Assembly: GCA_949358305.1 (NCBI GenBank)
Contig: OX442316.1
Span: forward strand, 9,734,001-9,798,000
Length of the DNA: 64,000 nucleotides
From: Strigamia acuminata
Lineage: Eukaryota > Arthropoda > Chilopoda > Geophilomorpha > Linotaeniidae
Direction of reading: 5' to 3'
The translations under genes and the position numbers were made by a program. This document shows, piece by piece, positions 21,469 to 33,104 of the stretch; the stretch's first letter is position 1; every line of letters begins with the position of its first letter. Under the pieces are notes generated by a model. The model did not search any database. It was not told the DNA's origin and worked only from the letters and a program-made list of their open reading frames with translations.

Positions 21469-23971
21469 TCACTTTAACACTTTAGTTCGAATAAAATCTG
21501 CTATAAGCACATTTGAATTATTAATGCTTCATCTATAATTTAGTAAAAAGTTTGATTTTTTTGGATGGGTGTCTTCGCCCATAGAACAGAAATCATTATT
21601 GTTTTACAGATTACATGAATAGTTGAGAATCCATAGTGGGGAAAGTTTTTTCGAGTTATTCTGCGCGCCTCGGGGAAATCAGAAATCACGATTCGACTTA
21701 ATATCATTTCTTTTTTAAGTGCAAACAATTGTGTTTGTAAACGCCTTTAAAAACTGTGCCACTCACAAAGTATGTACCCGTGCACTAATAAATGTCAACG
21801 ATTCTTTACGATCTATCCATTGCCTTCCGCATAATTTGGCAAAAATGTTATCTCGAACTATTCGAACAAAACGAAACAACGTTTGCGTCTGACCGCAATA
21901 TGTGAAGGGAAGGGCGGGATCAAACCAGTAATTACGATTTAAATCATCGAAGACATTTTATCTGAATTAAAAAATTAAAAAAAAAAAACACCAGCAACAC
22001 AAAGAGCACGAGAACTTAAAACGAAAGTGCATAAAAAAAAGTTTTACGATGTATTAAAACCATAGTTCAGCCACGGAATAGCATTTTTCTTGGATCAACT
22101 GTTTATGAGCTCGGAGAAAATATTATTGATGAAGGTGTAACGTTATTTCAAGATATAATTAAATTAGGTAGAATTTTAAAGACAAAAAATTTGATGGTAA
22201 GAAGAGACAAGGTTAAAGGTGAGCAAGAATTGGATGCCTCCCTGGTGGCAGAACGATACGGGGACTGGTTAATTACACGACAAAAGAGAGACAGCAGAAG
22301 ACGACTCTTCATCTTGTGAGATTTACAATCGGCCTTAACCTCGGAATGCACACGCGCAATATACCGACATTCCATACCTGCGTCAGCAATTAGTGAACTA
22401 GCTTGTTGCTACGGCGCCTCCATTGGCAATTTTTCTAGGGATTCCCCTTTTTTTCTCTCAAATTGTTGTTGTGGGAATTAGCAGTCAATTCTCTTCCCGC
22501 TTGGTGTCACAGATTTTTCTCCTTTTTTAGTGAATTGTTTAATTGATTTAGTTTAAAATAAATAGAACAATTTATTTTTGCCATCTAAGGTGTGTCGCAC
22601 AAAAAAAAACAAAAAAAAATTATTTTTTTAAAAAGTCACATAAAAAATAAAAATAAAATAAAAATAAAAAACAACACATTAACAACTTGTCAGACAAAGT
22701 TGTTTTTTTATGAGAGTGTCACTACTATAACCTGCAAGGCATTTCCTCCGTGTCCTTGGGAATGGAGAAGGGGAAACTCACCTGGATATCACTTCAAAGG
22801 TTGCGCGTGCAATTTTCACCTGTGATTCATGACTATCTGTGTTAGGAAAATTGGGTTAGTATGGGGAAAATACCGTCTGCAAACCCCTTATCATCCAACT
22901 TGGGAAGGTAGGCGGGTCCCTGGAGGGTTGGAAAGGGAGGGAGTTGATGGCGCCCACAATTTCCGGTCTGTCACGCCCATTCGCTGGATTCAGGGCTTCG
23001 GTATGAGGGGTTCTCTCGGGGGCTCTACAAGGATTTAACACTAGGTGCTGCAGAGTGTTGAGTTTGTGGGGCTGGACGTGGGAGGAGTTTTTGGTTTGAC
23101 ATGGTCTGGTTTGGGGGTTTTCTTTCTTTGCAACTATTTGTTTGTTTGTGGTTTATGTTGTGTTGGAGAAAGATGTGTTGCAGGAATAGTCGTGTGGGTC
23201 CCTTTTTGAACGTTGCTGATAAAGGGAGTTATTCGGTAATGGCTCATTTGCAGCAACAACATGGCAGTGTCAAATTCCATGGCGCAGACATACTTTTGTT
23301 TTAGGTAAACATTGTCTAGTTAAACAGACCAAATGTCTATATAAATGAAAAGTAAAAATATAGAATAAATGGACATATTTTTAAATTTAATCAAACTTGG
23401 TTTCAACACGATTTAAAATTGTCATAAAAGAAAACAACAATCTTGTTAAGCCTAAAAAACGCTGGAGCCAAAGAACTCTAAATTGTGTAAGACTACACAT
23501 TATGAAATTGGAGATTTGCTGGGATGAAATGGACCAAGACGAAATTTTTTTAGGGAGTAAATGTACCGAAATTTGTATTTTTTTCCTCCAATTTTCCCTC
23601 AGACTTGACACTCAAGCCTCTATTCCCACCCCTTAAATGGCATAAAATGAGAAGTCAGAGAAGACCACCTGGAATAGTTATGTCCTGTCTCTGCATTTTG
23701 GACATGGCTTTGTGGTTTTCTTATGTTTCATTCCAGATGTTTGTCGTGGAGGGGAGGTCAAAGAGTTGCTGGAATTTTTGTTTAACATGCCCTGTGCTGC
23801 TCAATTTCATCTCTGTAGGTCTCACCTCGACTCATAAATTATTAAAATACCAATTTAGAAGTATCAAATTCTCGCTCGACTGCTGAGACGTTGATCAATT
23901 TAAAATAATGTTTGAATTTCGACCATGTGCCCAAGAGCAGGCGTTGACTAGGATTAATTGTTGTTTAATTA
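21469..23971. other. AT-rich intergenic region with a few exon-like traces
   Basis: Apart from the open frame at 22039-22318 (listed separately), a GGGATTCCCC sequence at 22438-22447 and low-complexity A-rich DNA at 22600-22680, I see no supported gene. A GC-richer patch at 22850-23050 gives open frames on both strands without recognisable domains. Confidence 0.4.
22039..22318 (+). CDS. Open frame of unknown origin, possible exon or remnant
   Basis: A run of about 93 sense codons ends with TGA at 22316-22318. The last third (about LVAERYGDWLITRQKRDSRR) has protein-like codon choice, unlike its AT-rich surroundings. The only in-frame ATG is in the middle. No family recognised; could be a gene fragment or chance. 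Confidence 0.2.
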
Positions 23972-24328
23972 ACAAGGGGAGGGCACCAATAAGCTATCAC
24001 AGATTGTTGTAATATTAAACAAGAAGGATTGTTATATCATGCTGAATGAGACCCTAAAATAATTTCATTCCATAAACAGCCAACAATGCAAACAATGAGC
24101 TGAAAGTTGGCACTATTTTGTCTGTGTATACATCAAATCTGAGCAATCAGGCCTAGTGTATGAATACTGTAAACAACAGTTGCTAGGTAAAAAATAGTTC
24201 CAAGATCTAAGTTCAATTTTATCATTTGAGATTCAATGATGTCATTTCCTCTTTTGATATCACATGACATATGACATCAGAACTTTGTTCAACAACATGA
24301 CTGTCTTCATGAAGACAATAATAGTTTG

Positions 24329-24399
24329 TAGTGGTGGTCCAGTGGTTAAGGCAATGGACTAGCTATCTTTCCACACAGGTTCAAATCCTGTTGTGTGTG
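24329..24399 (+). other. tRNA-Ser-like segment with Pol III A and B boxes (left arm)
   Basis: TGGTCCAGTGG (24335-24345) fits the tRNA A-box consensus and GGTTCAAATCC (24378-24388) fits the B box with one change, inside a perfect ACAGG/CCTGT T stem. The D-arm and ATGGACT part resemble tRNA-Ser(GCU). The anticodon stem is damaged and the acceptor ends do not pair, so this is a tRNA-derived element or pseudogene rather than a working tRNA. Confidence 0.65.
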
Positions 24400-24571
24400 A
24401 AAATTTTTACATTCATTTTTTGTTAAATTTTAGCAGTTATTTTAATGTTTGTAATTTTATATTTGTTAAAAAATTAAAATTAATCAAATTAAAATTTTCT
24501 GAAAACAAATATAAAATTACAAACATTAAAATAACTGCTAAAATTTAACAAAAATAAATGTAAAAATTTTC

Positions 24572-24642
24572 ACACTCAACAGGATTTGAACCTGTGTGGA
24601 AAGATACCTAGTCCATTGCTTTAACCACTGGACCACCACTAC
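24572..24642 (-). other. tRNA-Ser-like segment, mirrored copy (right arm)
   Basis: Mirror image of the left-arm segment on the minus strand: B box complement GGATTTGAACC at 24582-24592 and A box complement CCACTGGACCA at 24625-24635. It differs from the left copy by single bases in the anticodon region and 3' end. Confidence 0.65.
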
Positions 24643-26229
24643 AAACTATTATTGTCTTCATGAAGACAGTCATGTTGTTGAACAAAGTTCTGATGTCATA
24701 TGTCATGTGATATCAAAAGAGGAAATGACATCATTGAATCTCAAATGATAAAATTGAACTTAGATCTTGGAACTATTTTTTACCTAGCAACTGTTGTTTA
24801 CAGTATTCATACACTAGGCCTGATTGCTCAGATTTGATGTATACACAGACAAAATAGTGCCAACTTTCAGCTCATTGTTTGCATTGTTGGCTGTTTATGG
24901 AATGAAATTATTTTAGGGTCTCATTCAGCATGATATAACAATCCTTCTTGTTTAATATTACAACAATCTGTGATAGCTTATTGGTGCCCTCCCCTTGTAA
25001 GACGTGTCTATGGCTTAGGGCCGAGTGTTTCTTTATGACCAAAAACAGGTTGAAAGATGGCAATAATAAAGTTCAGTGTTTTAAAAAATAAATAATCTGG
25101 GGGAAAAAAACGTAATACTTTAAAGATTTGAATGTGAAAAAAAAATGATCAAAGTGTGCAGTGTAAGTTGATTTGACCTGTGTCTAATTAGTAATTTTTT
25201 TACAGAGGGGGTGAGGCGAGTGAGGCGTATAGGGATAGTTGTTGTAGTTGTACCATTTTGCAGTTGCTGTTGTCTCAGATGTAGCCCTTGGGTATGTTTT
25301 ATGCTGTGTTCATAATTGTGTACAAGTTTGTCTAAGTAATAAAAATTTTTTCTTTAAGTCATAAAGTCCAAAAATGAAGTTTCGGAAGGAAAGAATGAGG
25401 GGAGGTGCCCAGTTGGCGAACTTCAGAATTGACCAAACGACTTTTTAAGGGAAATTAAAGGGGCTGTTGAAAATGTTGATTATTTTTTCTCCCCTCTCAT
25501 CAGCAGCTTTTGTGGTTTGTCTAGAATGCAACCTTGTAGAATATGCTACGAGTTGTAATTTCTAATTAGAATATATCCTGTTAAATAATGGATTTAAAAG
25601 ACTTAAGTAAAATGAGCAAAATTTTAATAATAATTTTTTTTTTGTAAAAAAAAGTTTCATGTATAATATAAATAATTATTATAAACCACTAAGCTTTTGA
25701 CTGTCTTCTGGTGAAACAGCAAATATAGAAATACAAGTCTGTTAAAAAGAAAAAGGTCGTCTAGACGTTCTAGACGTGTCTTCCAGACCTCTCATTTTGC
25801 CCTCTACGACCGATGGATTGCGAGTTACTTTCGGAAGGTCATAAAAAATGTCTCGTCATTCGCCACAGAGTTGAAAACTATAACTAAGATTAATATATTC
25901 ATCCGAAAAATATATAATTTCTGATTATACACACAATAACTAGAAATTAAAGCTCAATTTAACGCGTCCTTTCTTGTAATAGGTTTGCAAAGAAAACTTT
26001 AATAAGTGTGTCATCTAATGTAAGCCATCAGAAATAACACGAGAATTTATGTGGCACAGAAATAAAACTAAAACCGAGTGCAAGTAATGTCCTATAGTTT
26101 GCAGGAAACGTAAGAACCAATTAAAAAGGAGGAAAAATATGCGTTTTTTGGCGAACACCTCAAAGCAGGGCAACTTTATCATTATACGCATTTGCAGAAG
26201 GTGTAATGGATGTATGTCTTTGAACGTCG

Positions 26230-26336
26230 TCAGCTGTAGGCCATTTGCCGCTCCTTGCGCAATTCATTAGTCCTAGTCACCGCCTCTTCCATTGCCGTTG
26301 AGGCTAATTGTAGTGTGTCCTCGTGCACCTGAGGCC
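26230..26336 (-). CDS. Putative 3'-terminal exon of an unidentified gene
   Basis: On the minus strand a pyrimidine-rich tract and TTGCAG acceptor precede 107 nt ending in TGA. After two carry-over bases it reads 34 codons plus the stop with a protein-like composition, including LQLASTAMEEAVTRTNELRK, probably helical or coiled coil. No upstream exon could be identified before the retrotransposon. Family not recognised. Confidence 0.35.
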
Positions 26337-27890
26337 CTGCAAGACGACAAGGGCGGAGTCCCAAAGGAAGACCAATCAATCAGAGGTTGGCAAGGGACGG
26401 CCATTGATTATTCACAGGTGATAAAATGGCCTGCAGAAGATGGTGCTTTGCGTCTTGGGAAATAACGAGATAATTTGATTATGTTTACTTTTGTGAATAC
26501 GGTTTTTGGCTAATTTAATTAGAAAAAGTACGTAAGGGTTTAATTGGAAGTGGAACAAGTCTGGACTGAGAACAAAAGTGCTCTCGGTGTTGTAGACAGT
26601 GCAGTGTGATTTGTATCACTTAAAATTTGACTTTTCTAGCACAAGAAAAAAGATCTGAAAACAGAATGGAATTTTGAATGCATGTTTAAACCTAAATAAT
26701 TCATTTTCTTTTTTTTTGTGAGAGAATGGAATTTTAAAGATTAAAACGTAATTTAAATTCCAGTGTAGAGGAAAGGTTTAAATTATTATTGGCTTGTAAT
26801 GTGATTAAAATCAATATTTAATTTGTTCAGTAACATCCACGTATTAAATATCACTTTTTAAAAAACTTCTTTAAATTCTTTTACACACAAAAAAAATATT
26901 TTATAGATCTATCCTCACCCTCCAAAAAAGCACTTCTTTTGGGTCAACAGATGAGCACTTTTTCACCCACAGAACCTTTGTGCAATCTGATAAGAGCGTG
27001 TTATTATACATTGGGCACAAGCGAATGACTCGCAGTTGAATCAGTTGAGTTTAGGTCATGCATGATTGATTCAACGTTGATCAATAGAGCACATCCTGAG
27101 GAGACTAACTCCGTGTCATGTGGGACAAAAAAAGAGACAGAAAGGAGTAGAAACGGCTCCGGGGTGAGCTAGTCTCTTGAATTATGAGGGGAGGTAAGCA
27201 GATGGTGTGTGTCTGTCCCAATTGGCATTGGTGAAAGAATTTTTTCCTCCTTGATGTCCCCCTGGGCAAATGTCTTGTTGTAATTTGCTTAACTAGAAAG
27301 TAGAAACAAAAAGAAAATTACATCTACATCTTTTTGGAGTGAGATTTATTCACTTCACAGTACTCTATTATTTCCCCTTCCATTCTTAGTAACGGGTAAT
27401 TGTCTGCTGGGTAAAATACAAAAAAAGCCTGAGATTGCTAAGTAAAATAGTTACGTTGTCAATTCTTTTTTGAAAAAGCTAAAGCCTGCATGAATTGTGT
27501 TGTAACGTTTTTTTGCTTTGTTTATTGTTAGCTTCAGAAAGTTTTTTAAATTTCGTGCCTCAGAATCTTTTGTGTATCGTACAGTTAAAAATCTGCTGAT
27601 TTGGTGAATTCAAGAATAAAGAAATAGGCTTAGTGTTGACTTAGTGTTAGGTGAAATGGGTTTATCCTTGGGAATAGGCATTTCGGTTATTATTTCCTAC
27701 GTTGTTTCATAAATAAAGGATTTAAGATTGCTGCTCGTTCACTTGAGTGAGGTATGACCTTGTTGATTTTCTATTTTAATGTTTTAAATATTTAATTGCT
27801 CGTTTTAGTTTTATTTGCTGCGAAAAAAGTAGTGAATTTTCTAGATCTCATTGTCTATATTTCTCAGTTTATTACTCTTGCATTTTCCAG

Positions 27891-27980
27891 AATGATGATA
27901 AAGAAAAGAAGTATGAAGTGCAGGTCAAAGATTCTTCTTCTCACACTGTCCGCCTGGCGGAGCCACTGATACAATCTTAA
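27891..27980 (+). CDS. Putative 3'-terminal exon of an unidentified gene
   Basis: A TGCATTTTCCAG acceptor is followed by 29 codons and TAA in phase 0, reading from NDDKEKKYEVQVKDSSSHT to RLAEPLIQS. Codon use is unlike the AT-rich surroundings. Upstream exons were not found. Family not recognised; chance occurrence is possible for such a short frame. Confidence 0.35.
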   Translation, partial: NDDKEKKYEVQVKDSSSHTVRLAEPLIQS

Positions 27981-28991
27981 TGGTTTGCTGCATTATTCAC
28001 GTAATAAGTTATCTGAAAATGTCAAGTAAAAACTTGCAAGATTGATCGAGTTGTTTTAAACACGGTAAAACCAAACAAGCATATAAATATCCATTTTCTA
28101 GCACGGAGCCAAACCAAACAGATAAAAATTTCATTCAATGATTTAAAATCTTTCTGCAGCTGATTAAAGTCATAAAACAAATAATAATTCAAATTTACAT
28201 CCAGGATTAAAATCAAGACCAATTTTTTTGCGCCAGACGTCCTCACTTGTTTATTCAGCACAGATGTCATAGACATAGAAGGAAAGCTCATATATTTTCC
28301 AAATCTCTTTTTCTATACCCAACCAATTTCCCCTCACACTTAATCCTCTGACCACTTGTGATGATGTGACACTCGCTCGTCCATAAAATCCATCCGAAGG
28401 ATTTTAAAAACCACAAAGAAGTATTTATGCAAATCAAGTTAGAAGTGCATGAAAATGGCGCCTCTGGTGATAGGCAAACTGATGAATTCTCATTCACTCC
28501 TCAATCCACCCTTACCCTTCTTGCTTTCCTTCCGTCTTAACTTCCTCCCAACTGCACAAGGGGGAATGAGGGATCTTCCTCTGGTTTCTTAAAGATAAGC
28601 TGAAACGCCCTCTTCTTGTGCAGATGAGGTCGAATGCAAGAGGTAATCACTGATGGTGCCAGACGCTTGATTTTGCCTCCCCTCGACTTGCAGCTGCTCA
28701 TAACCCTCCTTCTCCTCCTCTTGTCAATCTGCAAGAAGGGATGTGGCAGAAGGCAGCTCAATTTTGCGGTCTTGGGGTATTTCAAGGCTTTTGCAGCTTT
28801 GCTGATATTGCCTATGTCGATGAGGTTTTGCGGGGTCTTGTGTCTGGAGTGGTTTTAAATTGGCTTGAAAAATTGTACGTTTCGAGGGTTCTTTTAGCAT
28901 ACCGGTACTCGGTCAAATTGAGTTAATGCTAATAAAATAAAAAAAAATTGGAATTAAAGTTTTCATAATTCTATTGTGCACTTGAAAGAGT

Positions 28992-29622
28992 TGTCGTGAT
29001 TCGACTTTGTGGTTAAAGATAATAAATAATACACTCGGGAATACAATATATTTCAAATACTGCTTTATTAAAACACGCTTACTAATACAAATATAAGTCA
29101 AGATGTTTCCTGTGTTGGTCCTCGGATTCGGCTGCGAATACGAGTTGCCGCTAAACAATGGCGGATCCAATTGTTTAGTCCTACGCGTGGTCTATGTTTG
29201 TTGTCTAGGGTATTTCCACGTGTTATTATGAACACGCGAGAATTCGCTTTCTCGTGCGAATTAAACGAATATCGTTCGAATATTTATTCTAGCGTAGATT
29301 GGCTACGCTAAATAAATGTGGCTGTTGTACAGTTGAAATGGTCAGCGGGCACCGGTCCTCGATCAATCCGTGAAACGGCCTGAAAGGTGAGGTAAATGGT
29401 GCTCTTGCTGAAATGTGGTAACTGTAGTGTCGTTTCCGGTCAAGCATTGGCTATATATATTAACCGGAAATGACGTCATATGCAAATCCTTCTGATTATG
29501 CAGGTTCGCAGAAACACGCGACTAGTCAGTCTAGTCGGTATTTCTAGCGCGCTCTAGTGGCGAGTATTAGTAACACAATAATCACCGCTAATTACTTCTT
29601 CAGGTGATGCTGAATCACCACA
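28992..29622 (-). repeat. 3' LTR
   Basis: 631 bp. In element orientation the LTR holds, in order, ATGCAAAT (octamer, 29480-29487), TGACGTCA (CRE palindrome, 29471-29478), an ETS-type CCGGAA just next to it and a TATATATA stretch (about 29450-29458), a plausible U3 promoter. A minus-strand AATAAA lies at about 29064-29069. Same sequence as the 5' LTR. Confidence 0.95.
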
Positions 29623-29816
29623 CGTCCCTCCCCGAGAATAAATCATCGGGGCCCCCCCTTTAAATAAAGGTGGAGCGGTATCTTTAATCATAAATAATCT
29701 TTTTATTAAATAATGATGAATGATGAACAAAATATTTTACATTCTTGAAATTGATACATAAATAATTTCAGGGTTTTTTAGAGAAGACAGTCTTCTCGTT
29801 ATGAATATGTAATTAA
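29623..29816 (-). other. Polypurine tract and 3' untranslated segment of the element
   Basis: Between the ORF3 stop and the 3' LTR. On the minus strand a GGGGAGGGA tract lies immediately before the LTR, the expected plus-strand primer. A second G-rich run lies about 20 bp further upstream. Confidence 0.6.
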
Positions 29817-32800
29817 TTATTTCTTCAAGTTATCGGCGTAACTTGGCTTATCTTCCGAACTTGGTTCGTCCAGGTTGGGAGATGTGGTCAATTTTGAAGA
29901 GTAGTCCGAGGGGTCTTCGCTCTCGTTCAAGTAGAAACGTAAGTGACCTGGTGCTTCCAGCGGATTCCCCGTTCGTTCGTGGGCCCAAATTGGCGGCAAA
30001 AAGGGCGACATTCCCTGATTGGTGTGATGGATTCTTTGGGCCTCGGCAATGCTGGTTGGCGCGCGATGGGCTCGGAGTAGTCGTTGATGCTGGATGAAGC
30101 GATCGCCTCCGGCTCCAGCTTCGATAGCGTTCTTCATCCAGACATAAAGAGAATAGCCACGGTCTGGGGTTTGGAGTAATTTTGTTTCAGTATCCTTCGT
30201 CAAGGACAACCCCGGGAAGTACATCCGGAGTCTGGCGGCGATCTGAGGTTCGGCCGTCTTTGAAGCTTTCATGCTCGATTTTGGGCGGAGCAATTTTCCT
30301 TTTGTTTCCTTCTTTTTGAGCGAGACTGGTTCGGCCAGTGGTTCGGAAGGTCTATTTTCCTTCGGCGGAGGCGGAGGAGGAGGCGTCGGATCCCTGGGAG
30401 CCGGAGTTTCCACGACGGGTGTGGTCACTGAAGACGACGGGCGTGGGTGTTGGATGATCGCTCGAACGTTCTGATAGGAGGTCTCTGGATCCGGGTCCTG
30501 GGCCACCATTTGGGCTCGAATTACTGCCGCAGAGGGCACTAGGCGGGTCCAGCTGTCTACGAGAGCCGGCGGGACTTGGAAACCCTCGTGGGCCACCACG
30601 ATCCAGGCTGCCACAGCAACACGTGCGTTTCGGAAGGTGGCGGCGGCCAGCAAAATCGACATCAAGTCGGTAATGGCAACCACGATCCTCGTATTCCAAT
30701 TTGGATGATCCCGATTTTTGTTCTGCGTATATTCAATCGAGATCCGCTGAAGGTTCGTGATGACGTTTTGGATCACGTTTTGTTGGTAGGAGTCCATCTC
30801 GCACAAAAGCGCTCTAGCTTGCTCCACGGTCGTTACCTCCAGAAACTGTTGCAACGTTACCTCCGAAGGGTTGATTGGAGTCGAGGCTTGGATGACTGCT
30901 GGGGCTGGCAACATCGGATTGGGTCCCGTGGATGTCGTTGGCTGAGGCACAGATCTGACCAGACGTCTTGATTTTTCCGGTTCGGGCTTGTCCCAAACGA
31001 TTGGAGTTCTCGTTGAAGTTGAGGCTTCGGGGATAGTTGGGAGAGGTTCGACTTTGGCCGGTCCAAAGCGAGCTTCTCGATGTCTGAGTTGTTCTTCAGA
31101 ACTCAGTGTCGGTGCGCCGATTATCACTTTCTTGCGAAAGGCGCTTGGGAGGCTGACGCTGGATGTTACGCTTCTCGTCTGCGAGAGTTCCGGCTTGATG
31201 AAAGCACTTGGCGCCGTCTCTAGACTCGAGGCGGTCGAGGGAGTCGGGCGGTAGACTGGTTTCGGCTGCATTTGTTGGTATTGCATAACTACCGCGAGGA
31301 GGTCCGCCTGAGTATACATCTTCTTTTGCTCGGGGACCTCGTCGATAATTACCTCATCGTCGATCTTCATTGGTTCGGGACTGTCCCGAATTGATCGTGT
31401 ATCTTCGCAGCGCCTCCTATCTCGCTGTCGAATTTCTTCTTCACGATACGCTTTCCATGAACGTGCGCGACTCTCCGATCCTCTCCTTCTTCGTTCGTCT
31501 TGTAGACGGAGGTTCTCTCGTTCACGTCGGGCTCTTTCATCACGTTCGCGCAGGAACTCCTCTCGGTGTCTATTCCAGGATTCCTTGTTTTCTTCCCGCC
31601 GTCGGAAGTAATTTCTACGATAATCGTCCCAATTTTCTTGGTTCCTATCGCGTCGGCGTTGATCTTCTCGGCGGTCGGGGCGTTCGCGTACATTTTCTCT
31701 TCTTCGGCTGGTTGACGGGGCATCCCTGGATTGAAATCGCGATGTTTGTGGGATCTCCGTCTTTCCCAGGCGAGAGAGAGCGCTTGGTTTGGCCAGGCGT
31801 TTCTCTGTCGCGGGTTTCTTATTCTGCGCGCTGCTGGAAGTGCTTGGCTTGTCCAGGCATGGTTTCTTCGCTGAGCAGCCTGCTTCGTCGTGCTCGTTGG
31901 AGAGACGTTTCTCGGCCTTCTGGCGTTTGCGACCAAAGAAGCCCAAAAAATGCAATTGATGCATTGCTCGTTGCGAGGTGATGAAACCGTGTCTCGGTCT
32001 CCAATCTGGGCGGTCGGGCCGGTCTTCGCGGATCTGAAGGAGCCAAAACCTGATTTCCTCGGTCGAGTAACCGTCCGGCTGTAGATAATTGAAAACCTCG
32101 TCATGTGCGGTCCGCCTTACTTCTTCGTAATATGCCATATGAATCTGGTGTTTTTCTTCATCTGTTTCGGCGTCGCGCCATTGTTCGTAAACGTCCCATC
32201 CTCGCTGGTCGTCAGGAAAGGCGGCTCGGATTAGTGGATTCGGGATTGGCGCTGGCGGGTCCATATTTCTCGAGATAACTGCCCGTAAAGCTGCTTGATA
32301 TTGGCGCGGCATGTAGTGGATCAACGTTTGCTGGCTGGACCAGTAGCGGCTGATCGCACGGGACAATAAAAGGCGAATTTTCCATGGTTCAAAGTCGACC
32401 GCTTCTTCGAGCGCTTGTCGGAACAGTATGGGGATTACTTCGCGCCATAAGCTGCCTGCGGAAACTCTTTTCGGGTCGATTTGCCCCCACGTAGTGCGAT
32501 ATCCGTCCTAAATATTAGAATATTAATAAATATATTAGGATCGTTGATTAATTTGTCATATTTTTGTAGAGATTCTTTCGTCTAACACAAGATGGCGTCA
32601 TGGTCGGCCATGTGCTTTTCGACCACGTGTCTTGAAGTTAATTTTTCTTTCGGTATTTGATTAATTTTGATAATTTGTCACTTAAAGTTAAATTATTTCT
32701 TCGTTTGTGGTCAGTCCACGAACTTATTTCGTATTTTTGATTATCGATAATTGAATTTTTTCTATTTTTTACTTACGTCGGGTTGGACATCGGGTTCATT

Positions 32801-32926
32801 GGGTTCGTCCCAATTTCCCTCTTCGTTGTTTACAATGATTTGTAACAAATCCACTTGATCTTCATCGTCATCCTCGGAAGCGTTGTTTACGGCCCGTTCA
32901 ATTTCTTTCTTCCAATCATTTCTCAT
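29817..32926 (-). CDS. Retrotransposon ORF3, spliced, unknown function, in env position
   Basis: Minus-strand exons 32777-32926 (50 codons, ATG at 32924-32926) and 29817-32507 join in phase across a 269-nt GTAAGT...TTAG intron to give 946 residues. The first exon is acidic (SEDDDEDQVD). The second holds a helical N-terminal region with Trp-rich patches, a very long Arg/Glu-rich section with RRE/RDR dipeptides, Pro/Ser/Thr-rich linkers, a mid helical domain (around LQQFLEVTTVEQARALL) and a C-terminal domain around LRMYFPGLSLTKDTE. No signal peptide, no convincing membrane anchor and no furin site, so it does not look like an envelope glycoprotein. Expression could use the GTAAG donor just before the gag ATG (40037) and an acceptor near 32974, by analogy with spliced env messages; that is inference. 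No family recognised. Confidence 0.75.
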
Positions 32927-33104
32927 TTTTCGGAAACTAATTTGATTTCACGGCTGTCTCGAGGTGATCGTTGCTTAGTCGGAGATGACAGTGATAAGTG
33001 TGGGTCGGGTTAGAGGTTAACTATTAGTCTCATGTCATCTTTGATTGGTTTGGCCAATTAAGACGCATTGTGGGACGTAACAGGTGTCCCCCCTGTGGTT
33101 GTTT
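32927..33104 (-). other. Pol-ORF3 spacer with candidate splice acceptors
   Basis: Short region between the pol stop and the ORF3 ATG. On the minus strand a pyrimidine-rich tract ends CGACTAAG at 32974, and AAATTAG lies about 10 nt before the ATG; either could serve a subgenomic spliced RNA. Confidence 0.4.

Larger units (their letters stand above)
23972..24998. repeat. 1-kb near-perfect palindrome (496-bp arms, 36-bp spacer)
   Basis: The left arm 23972-24467 and right arm 24504-24998 are reverse complements over their whole length with only scattered single differences. The outer ends read ACAAGGGGAGGGCACC and its complement. Each arm carries one tRNA-Ser-like segment close to the centre. 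No ORF. No clear target duplication at the edges. The central 36 bp is A/T-rich. High arm identity implies recent formation or ongoing gene conversion. Confidence 0.9.
24999..28991. other. Gene-poor AT-rich stretch with two orphan exon-like segments
   Basis: About 4 kb between the palindrome and the retrotransposon. Only the exon-like segments at 26230-26336 (-) and 27891-27980 (+) stand out. A patch at 28540-28740 is open on the minus strand in more than one frame and is not called. Confidence 0.4.

Noticed and set aside
24329-24399. Functional tRNA-Ser gene
   Set aside because: The anticodon stem does not pair and acceptor strands are not complementary; only promoter boxes and T arm are preserved.
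30352-32104. Second minus-strand frames of 115 and 245 codons inside ORF3
   Set aside because: They overlap ORF3 in other frames within Arg- and Pro-rich low-complexity sequence; composition explains them.
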